Assembly: GCA_019637685.1 (NCBI GenBank)
Contig: JAHBVF010000005.1
Coordinates: 124,001 to 188,000, forward strand
DNA from: Caldilineaceae bacterium
GTDB taxonomy: Bacteria; Chloroflexota; Anaerolineae; Caldilineales; Caldilineaceae
Length of the DNA stretch: 64,000 nt
Direction of reading: 5' to 3'
Shown: positions 58,622 to 64,000 of the stretch, one piece after another
How the letters are laid out: each line of letters opens with the position of its first letter
Numbering within the stretch: position 1 is the stretch's first letter
Translations under genes and position numbers: made by a program
The notes under the pieces: generated by a model
Database searches by the model: none
The model's input: only the letters and a program-made list of their open reading frames with translations
Told to the model about the DNA's origin: nothing

Positions 58622-59839
58622 ATGCCCAACAACAGTGCCCCCACAACACCGCCCCCCCTGCTATCAGCCGCTGGCCGCGCCCGGTTGCTCGCCACCTATC
58701 GGGATGGGCTGCTCAACGACACATTGCCCTTCTGGTTGCCCCGCGCGGTGGACGAGGAACAGGGCGGCTACCTGCTCTGTCGGGACCGGGACGGTTCATT
58801 GCTGGACACGGACAAGGGCGTCTGGCAGCACGGACGTTTTGCGTGGCTGCTGGCAACCCTGCACGCGCAGGTGGAGCCGCGACCCGAATGGCTGGGTCAC
58901 GCCCGCCACGGCATCGACTTTCTGCGCGCCCACGGCTTTGACGACGACGGACGGATGTTCTTTCATCTGACCAGAGAGGGCGCGCCCGTGCGCAAGCGGC
59001 GCTACATCTTCTCCGAAACGTTTATGGTGGCCGCGCTGGCCGCCTATGGCAAAGCCGCCGACGACAGCCAGGCCGTGCAGGAAGCCGTCGATCTTTTTCA
59101 GCGCACAATGGGCTACCTGACGACGCCAGGTGTGCTGCCGCCCAAAGTGAACCCTGCTGTGCGTCCTGGCAAAGGGCTGGCGATTCCCATGATTACGATT
59201 GTGACCGCGCAGATTTTGCGGGAGGCCGTGGCCGACCCAGCGCCCTATACGGAAAAGATCGACCAGTGCATTGCCGAAATCGAACGGGATTTTATGAAAG
59301 CAGAGTTCCAGGCCGTGTTGGAATCGGTGGGACCCAATGGCGAGTTTTCCGATCACTTCGACGGGCGGATGCTCAACCCCGGCCACGCCATCGAAGCCGC
59401 CTGGTTTATTCTGCACGAGGCGAAGCTACGGGGCGGGGATGCGCGGCTCATCAGCCTGGGCATCACAATTCTGGATTGGATGTGGCGCTGGGGTTGGGAC
59501 GAGGAATATGGCGGTATTATCTATTTCCGGGATGTGAAAGGGCTGCCCGTGCAGGAGTATTGGCACGACATGAAGTTCTGGTGGCCCCAGAATGAAGCAA
59601 TTATTGCCACGCTGTTGGCCTATCAGCTCACCGGGGACGAGAAGTATGCCCGCTGGCATCAGATGGCCCACGACTGGGCCTATAGCCACTTCCCGGACCC
59701 GGAATACGGCGAGTGGTTCGGCTACCTGCACCGGGACGGACGGCTCTCCACGACCCTCAAAGGCAATCTGTGGAAGGGGCCATTTCACGTGCCCAGAATG
59801 CAACTGGTCTGCTGGAAAATTCTGGAGGAAATGGGGTAG
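58622..59839 (+). CDS. N-acylglucosamine 2-epimerase (AGE/RnBP) family protein
   Basis: The 405-aa protein has the length and (alpha/alpha)6-barrel pattern of the AGE family, which interconverts N-acylglucosamine/N-acylmannosamine or related sugars (cellobiose, mannose). Hallmarks are GVWQHGRFAWLLA (about 66-78), RYIFSETFMVAALAAYG (about 127-143), NPGHAIEAAW with His255 and Glu258, KFWWPQNEAIIA (about 320-331) and KGNLWKGPFHVPR near the end. It has no signal peptide, so it is cytoplasmic. AAAGGA lies 7 nt before ATG 58622. It is the only metabolic enzyme among the surface-protein genes, so a role in making sugars for exoprotein or envelope glycosylation is possible but inferred. The exact substrate cannot be read. 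Confidence 0.9.
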   Translation: MPNNSAPTTPPPLLSAAGRARLLATYRDGLLNDTLPFWLPRAVDEEQGGYLLCRDRDGSLLDTDKGVWQHGRFAWLLATLHAQVEPRPEWLGHARHGIDFLRAHGFDDDGRMFFHLTREGAPVRKRRYIFSETFMVAALAAYGKAADDSQAVQEAVDLFQRTMGYLTTPGVLPPKVNPAVRPGKGLAIPMITIVTAQILREAVADPAPYTEKIDQCIAEIERDFMKAEFQAVLESVGPNGEFSDHFDGRMLNPGHAIEAAWFILHEAKLRGGDARLISLGITILDWMWRWGWDEEYGGIIYFRDVKGLPVQEYWHDMKFWWPQNEAIIATLLAYQLTGDEKYARWHQMAHDWAYSHFPDPEYGEWFGYLHRDGRLSTTLKGNLWKGPFHVPRMQLVCWKILEEMG

Positions 59840-59880
59840 ACGTGGAATAGAAAGAGAGCCGGAAGGCGAAGGAAAGAGAA

Positions 59881-59923
59881 ACGAGAAGCGTGGGATCGGC
59901 TTTGATCCCACGCTTCTCGTTTT
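59881..59923 (+). terminator. Intrinsic terminator between convergent genes
   Basis: ACGAGAAGCGTGGGATC (59881-59897) pairs perfectly with 59904-59920 around a 6-nt loop and is followed by TTT. It closes the epimerase-family gene and lies 39 bp from the convergent subtilase stop, which it may also serve. Confidence 0.85.
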
Positions 59924-59958
59924 ATATCGTTAGAATTTGCCTGCGGTTGCGCCTTGCG

Positions 59959-62900
59959 TCATTGCCCCCGTTGGATAGCTGGCAAGAAAATCTGCAGGAC
60001 GTCATCTTCCTCTTCCGGCTCATCGGTCATCAACGGAACCGGCGGCATCAGTCGATTCCGCACCTGCTGGGTAGTGGCATAGGAGCCATCCCAGAAATCG
60101 CTGTTCCAGTTGACCGAATTCCAATTGACTGAGTTCCAGTTGACCGAATTCCAGTTGACATCGCTGCCCCACGTGAAACTGGTGCTCCAGGTGAAGCCGC
60201 TGTTCCAATTGACCGAATTCCAGTTGACTGAATTCCAGTTGACATCGCCCCAAGTGAAGCCCGAATCGCCCAACACCTCATTCCCAATGATATTTTCCAT
60301 CACCGAGCGCAGCAGTTCGCTGGGGGCCAGTCCTTCATTGGCATAGTTCGTCGTGGAGGTGTGGGTTGCTTTATAGATGTCCAGGTAGCCAGCCCCGGCC
60401 CGGGCCGCGTCATAACCCTTCCATTCCTTGTTGGCCGTCGCCATCAACCGAAACTTTACCTGATCCGGTGTGAGGCGGGGTTCGCTCTGCAACAGCATTG
60501 CCACGGCCCCGGTGACAAGGGGGGCGGACATCGACGTGCCAGACATACGGAAATAGTTGGCATCAATGGCGTTTTCCGGGTGTTCCTTGCCCATTGTAAG
60601 CTTGCCATTGCCAGGCACAAAGGCAATGATATTCGTTCCCGGTGCCACCAGATCCGGCTTTGTGTGTCCCGATTCATCCTCACCCCAGGCTGAGAAATGG
60701 GCCACAATGTCATCGTCTATACTGGGTGTACCTTTGTCATCGGTTGCACCCACTGTAATCACACGGGGAGAATTGGCTGGCGGATAGAGATCAGCACTGC
60801 CGTTGTTGCCCGCCGAGACGACAACGACGATCCCTTTCAGCCAGAGCATTTCCACACCCGCAGCCAGAGGGCTGGTGTGATAGCTCTGCGCGACAGCCGC
60901 GTTGAGGGAAAGATTGACTACCCGGATGTTGTCCTTCTCGGCATTGTCAAAGATCCATTGCAGGGCTTGAAGGACATCGCCCTCCGTGCCTCTGCCGTGA
61001 TCGTCGCTTACCCGTACATTGACCAGCTTCGTCTTGGGCGCAATACCTGTAAATTCCCCGTGCGAATGTTTGCCATCTCCGGCCAAGACCGTGGCGACAA
61101 AAGTCCCATGCCCATATTGATCCTTGCCATTTTGGTGGCCGTGGCTGAAGTTGATATCCCGGACCCTGCGCCCGTTCAGATCTTCAACAATCCCGACACC
61201 GCTATCGACAACAGCCACAGCAATATCTTGCCCCTGCAAATAGGCAGGCGCTTCGTTCCACACTTCTGGCGCCCGCACGGCAAAAGGAAATGCCTGGGAC
61301 AAATTGCCAATATCAAAGGGTCCTTTGGGTATCTTTTTGTCCAAGGTAAGCACACTCAGGCTGTCATCCACACCTGGGGCGGCCGTGACGCGTAGCCCGA
61401 TTCCATCGTACCCGACATATTCGTCCTTTTGCCTTTTGAAGCCCGTCTGTTCTACCCGAATTTCCAGGTCGTTGTAGAAATCAAGCCACTGCCAGTTGTG
61501 GCTATTGGTCATATCTACGACAATCGTGCCCGCGTTGGCAAAACCCACATAATTGTCAAATACCTCGCTGGACAGCTTTATTGTGCCCACAACAGTCCCA
61601 GCCAGGCTGACAGAAAGCTTGAGCGAACCATTCTTCGCCTGTTTTTCTGCGTAGGCAGACAACAGCAATTCCACTTTGCTGATTTTATGGCCGGGTGTTC
61701 TGTTGGCAAAAAATCCACCAAAGGCCCCCACGCCGTCGGTCACATAGCCGTAATTTCCATCCGGCCCCAAACCATTCGGCTCGATGATATTCTGGGGATT
61801 ATACCAATTTTCATTGTTCGCACTCACGCCCAATGCAGATGCCCAGGTGACAAAGACCGGGCTGTATTGGGGAGCTGCAGGGGGCAGGGGTATATTGTCC
61901 GCCATATCCATGGCAAACGAAATTTCTACATTGTCAATGATAAAATATTCGTTGTAGCCGCCGTATAAATTGGCGACACGAAATCGTATGGTTGTGTTGG
62001 CAGTCCGGAAACCGGAAATATCGTAGCTGCGCGAACCGCTGGATGATCCTTTGATTCCAGTAATCGTTTCCAGATGTGAAAAGTTAATTCCGTCGTAGGA
62101 GACTTCGACCGCGACCGCGTCTGACGAATCCACGCCGGATGTGGTCGCATAGTCGAAGCGAAAGGTCGCATTTTCTGCATGGGAAAGGTCTACCCGTCGG
62201 GCCGCGCTGGGTTGTCCCCCCGTGTCCGGGTAGTCATCCAGAAAAAGCTGATTTTCAACAATCCGCACCTGGCCTACCAGTGGACTCGATCCGACGCTTT
62301 CGGGATCATTTTCCACCCAGCCCTCGGCCCAATTCTGTGAGCCATTGTTGTTGTCATACGATACGCTATCAAAATTGTCCCGCACGGTCCCGATGATTGC
62401 TGGTTTGGGTGTGGGCGGATAGGCATTGGGGTCAACCTGTGGGCTATCTGGCATGGCCCAATCGATAACCAGCTTCGGTGGATTTCCTGAACCGTCAAAA
62501 CTGGAGGCAGATCGGGAACCGTAGCCAGTAATCACAAAAACCATACTGTTGCCGCTGTTCCAGCTATCCCTATTCACGATTTCCTGCACAACGGTTTGCA
62601 GGCTGGGTGTGTGATAATTTGTGTTTTTGTTCCAGGAAGGGGGGTTCCAGGGCACGGAAGCCACAGTCACCGGCCGGTTCGAGATACTATATTTGGCCGA
62701 CGTAAAGGTTGCTGCGTTGTCCGCGGCCTCCCCGCGTATTGTCAGGCTGGTGGAACCGCTGTTCGAGTTTCCCGAATCTGCCGAAAGCGCAGCGAATGTC
62801 AGATAGGCGTTGGTGATGGTAGCATTCTGGGGCACAGCGAGATTTTGGAAGCGGATGCCAACGATCTGATTGCCTCTGCCCTCGTCATAGACCAGTTCCA

Positions 62901-63480
62901 AGTCTGTGCTGCCCCGATAGACTTCGCCTGCATTATCAGAACCCGACCCGCCTTCCTCAGCGTCATCCGAGGAAGAAGCCACCTGCGCGATTGTTGTGCC
63001 GGTCTTTGCTGTTTCCTGGGCCGCCACGGCGCTGCTGACCGTACTCACCATCGGTCCATCCGGGCTGATCCACTTTACCGCGGGCGATTGGGCAAGGGTC
63101 AACAGTGCGTTGGCCGGTACCAGCGCGCTCACAGCGTTGATAAAGGGGAGATCCCGTGTGACGACGCTGCCAGCCCAGTTGACCGACCGTGCCAACCCAT
63201 CCAGAGATTCCTGCGCCTGGATGATGACAGGAACCAGACGGTCCGAATCGTCCTGAGTCAGTTCCAGCAGCGCGGAATGAAGTTTGGCAATGGCGGGATT
63301 CTCGGCCACCCAACTGCTATCATCCCAGGCCACACCACCCAGCCAGGTGATGGTCGCGTCGCTCTTCTGGGGGCTGTGAGCGCTCGTGGGCATGGAGGCG
63401 GCAGGAAGAAAAGTACCCGCCAAAAAGCCGATCAATATCATCACAAAGAACTGGGATTGGGTGCGTCTCTTTTGCTGCAT
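59959..63480 (-). CDS. Secreted subtilisin-family (S8) serine protease with VNWNS repeats and terminal IFLP motif
   Basis: This is a 1173-aa protein. ATG 63480 has GAGGA upstream and is preferred over TTG 63492. A signal segment (FFVMILIGFLAGTFLPAAS) is followed by an I9-like propeptide (about 40-150). A DNRLRE-like domain (160-340) is similar to one in the 3293-aa exoprotein, and a jelly-roll-like domain (360-530) to one in the 1093-aa exoprotein. The S8 catalytic domain (about 750-1040) has Asp759 (AVVDSGVG), His791 (QYGHGTFVAT), oxyanion Asn892 (SAGNNGS) and Ser983 (SGTSMSAP). The tail has about nine WNS/VNWNS repeats, then DFWDGSYATTQQVRNRLMP, an acidic stretch and QIFLPAIQRGQ. All catalytic residues are intact. 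It could process neighbouring exoproteins; this is inferred from shared modules only. Confidence 0.92.
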   Translation of the reverse strand: MQQKRRTQSQFFVMILIGFLAGTFLPAASMPTSAHSPQKSDATITWLGGVAWDDSSWVAENPAIAKLHSALLELTQDDSDRLVPVIIQAQESLDGLARSVNWAGSVVTRDLPFINAVSALVPANALLTLAQSPAVKWISPDGPMVSTVSSAVAAQETAKTGTTIAQVASSSDDAEEGGSGSDNAGEVYRGSTDLELVYDEGRGNQIVGIRFQNLAVPQNATITNAYLTFAALSADSGNSNSGSTSLTIRGEAADNAATFTSAKYSISNRPVTVASVPWNPPSWNKNTNYHTPSLQTVVQEIVNRDSWNSGNSMVFVITGYGSRSASSFDGSGNPPKLVIDWAMPDSPQVDPNAYPPTPKPAIIGTVRDNFDSVSYDNNNGSQNWAEGWVENDPESVGSSPLVGQVRIVENQLFLDDYPDTGGQPSAARRVDLSHAENATFRFDYATTSGVDSSDAVAVEVSYDGINFSHLETITGIKGSSSGSRSYDISGFRTANTTIRFRVANLYGGYNEYFIIDNVEISFAMDMADNIPLPPAAPQYSPVFVTWASALGVSANNENWYNPQNIIEPNGLGPDGNYGYVTDGVGAFGGFFANRTPGHKISKVELLLSAYAEKQAKNGSLKLSVSLAGTVVGTIKLSSEVFDNYVGFANAGTIVVDMTNSHNWQWLDFYNDLEIRVEQTGFKRQKDEYVGYDGIGLRVTAAPGVDDSLSVLTLDKKIPKGPFDIGNLSQAFPFAVRAPEVWNEAPAYLQGQDIAVAVVDSGVGIVEDLNGRRVRDINFSHGHQNGKDQYGHGTFVATVLAGDGKHSHGEFTGIAPKTKLVNVRVSDDHGRGTEGDVLQALQWIFDNAEKDNIRVVNLSLNAAVAQSYHTSPLAAGVEMLWLKGIVVVVSAGNNGSADLYPPANSPRVITVGATDDKGTPSIDDDIVAHFSAWGEDESGHTKPDLVAPGTNIIAFVPGNGKLTMGKEHPENAIDANYFRMSGTSMSAPLVTGAVAMLLQSEPRLTPDQVKFRLMATANKEWKGYDAARAGAGYLDIYKATHTSTTNYANEGLAPSELLRSVMENIIGNEVLGDSGFTWGDVNWNSVNWNSVNWNSGFTWSTSFTWGSDVNWNSVNWNSVNWNSVNWNSDFWDGSYATTQQVRNRLMPPVPLMTDEPEEEDDVLQIFLPAIQRGQ
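60102..60245 (-). repeat. Tandem 15-bp repeats encoding VNWNS in the subtilase tail
   Basis: Two blocks of near-identical 15-bp units (GTTGACTGAATTCCA-type on the plus strand) encode four plus three VNWNS or VNWNS-like pentapeptides. Short GFTWSTSFTWGS-type segments separate them. The same unit reappears at the right window edge in the paralogue, so recombination between the two genes is possible. Confidence 0.85.
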
Positions 63481-63828
63481 TTGCTTCCTCAAGTCGGTTT
63501 ATAGACTCAGCCGAATGGTTGAATTACTCTAGTCCTATTGTAAGCTAATTAATGTACCGCGCGCCGTAGGCCGAAGGTACTATCTTTAGCCAAGATATTT
63601 ACGATTTCATTCATATTTCTGTCAGCTTTCAAAATGTTGATATTAAAATGTGTTATTGCTGTGGCCGGGTATGGATAAAAGAGTGAGATGAAACGTGGGA
63701 CGCTGGCTGACGCTTCTGTGACATAGAAGCGCCCAAAAAGCAATTACAGCTATGCGAAAACAAAGGACAAGAAAAGGGGGCGGCTTTCTCGAAAGCTGCC
63801 CCCTTTGGGTTCTGCGGTCAGGTCGTCC
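63481..63828. other. Gap of 348 bp between the two subtilase genes
   Basis: This holds the leader of the downstream subtilase (Shine-Dalgarno GAGGA next to ATG 63480), an AT-rich stretch at 63540-63660 likely to hold its promoter (TACAAT on the minus strand near 63540, no convincing -35), and the terminator of the upstream paralogue. Small frames here look non-coding. Confidence 0.6.
63773..63806 (-). terminator. Intrinsic terminator of the partial subtilase gene
   Basis: On the minus strand a 15-bp stem (63806-63792 with 63787-63773, one mismatch or wobble) with a 4-nt loop is followed by TTCTTG-type sequence. It lies 22 bp after the stop at 63829. Confidence 0.75.
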
Positions 63829-64000
63829 CTATTGTGAATTGCCAACCTGGATGGCTGGGAGGAATATCTGGATGATCTCTTCCTCTTCTTCCACATCATC
63901 CGAGGGCAATGGAATCGGCTGGGCCATCCGGTCTCGCAGGCTCTGGGTGGTGAAATAGGAGCCATCCCAGAAATCGCTGTTCCAGTTGACAGAGTTCCAA
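63829..64000 (-). CDS. C-terminal end of a second VNWNS-repeat subtilase paralogue (partial)
   Basis: Reading the minus strand from the window edge to the TAG at 63829 gives 56 residues. They start WNSVNWNSDFWDGSYFTTQ, continue with LRDRMAQPIPLP, a run of acidic residues and IIQIFLPAIQVGNSQ. This matches the tail of the complete subtilase next to it in order and spacing (VNWNS, DFWDGSY, acidic stretch, IFLPAIQ). I therefore infer that the missing part is another S8 protease arranged in tandem on the same strand. The catalytic domain is outside the window, so activity cannot be judged. Confidence 0.8.
   Translation of the reverse strand, partial: WNSVNWNSDFWDGSYFTTQSLRDRMAQPIPLPSDDVEEEEEIIQIFLPAIQVGNSQ

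Overview
The window looks like a chromosomal segment of a Chloroflexota bacterium, probably Anaerolineae or Caldilineae. The evidence is a set of very large secreted proteins with Thr/Pro 'TPT' linkers, DUF11, SdrD-type B, lamin-tail (LTD) and beta-propeller modules. Subtilases with VNWNS repeats and a recurring IYLP-like motif near module or protein ends point the same way. No rRNA or taxonomic marker is present, so this placement is an inference from protein style.

1-12.86 kb: one end of an integrated phage-like element. A long, tightly coupled minus-strand operon with many 4-bp ATGA overlaps starts at a clear promoter near 9.7 kb. It encodes a CopG/RHH-like protein, small membrane and hypothetical proteins, two tRNA-like genes, a P-loop ATPase with an XPD/DinG-like Cys cluster, an SF2 helicase, a CHC2/TOPRIM primase, an HTH protein, a PAPS-reductase-family PP-loop protein and, cut by the window edge, a C5-cytosine DNA methyltransferase. 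Divergently transcribed on the plus strand are an XRE repressor (probably leaderless), a 34-aa ORF, a membrane protein with SH3 and LTD-like domains, and a serine integrase. The integrase 3' end overlaps the 3' end of the next chromosomal gene by 20 bp, which marks the probable element boundary. Structural phage genes are not in view.

12.8-26.1 kb: a 2-kDa-residue-scale (2051 aa) LTD-repeat exoprotein with its own sigma70-type promoter; a TgpA-like transmembrane transglutaminase whose triad Asp appears to be Glu; a membrane-anchored secreted protein of unknown function; a small NIPSNAP-like protein; a degenerate response-regulator receiver; and a truncated IS630-type HTH protein.

26.3-58.5 kb: five consecutive plus-strand giant exoprotein genes of about 1080 to 3340 residues, mostly separated by long perfect hairpin terminators. 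One carries a clan GH-A glycosidase-like domain. Three share an almost identical C-terminal block (DUF11-like, then an IYLP-type motif, then a YVTN-type propeller). One contains a 60-bp in-frame minisatellite of about 28 units.

58.6-64 kb: an N-acylglucosamine 2-epimerase-family gene, a convergent secreted subtilase and the last 57 codons of a paralogous subtilase running off the right edge. The subtilase shares a DNRLRE-like module with the 3293-aa exoprotein and a jelly-roll-like module with the 1093-aa exoprotein. Together the region reads as a surface or matrix protein cluster (adhesion, glycan binding, proteolysis, possible glycan remodelling) next to a lysogenic element. No sortase or secretion-system gene is visible.
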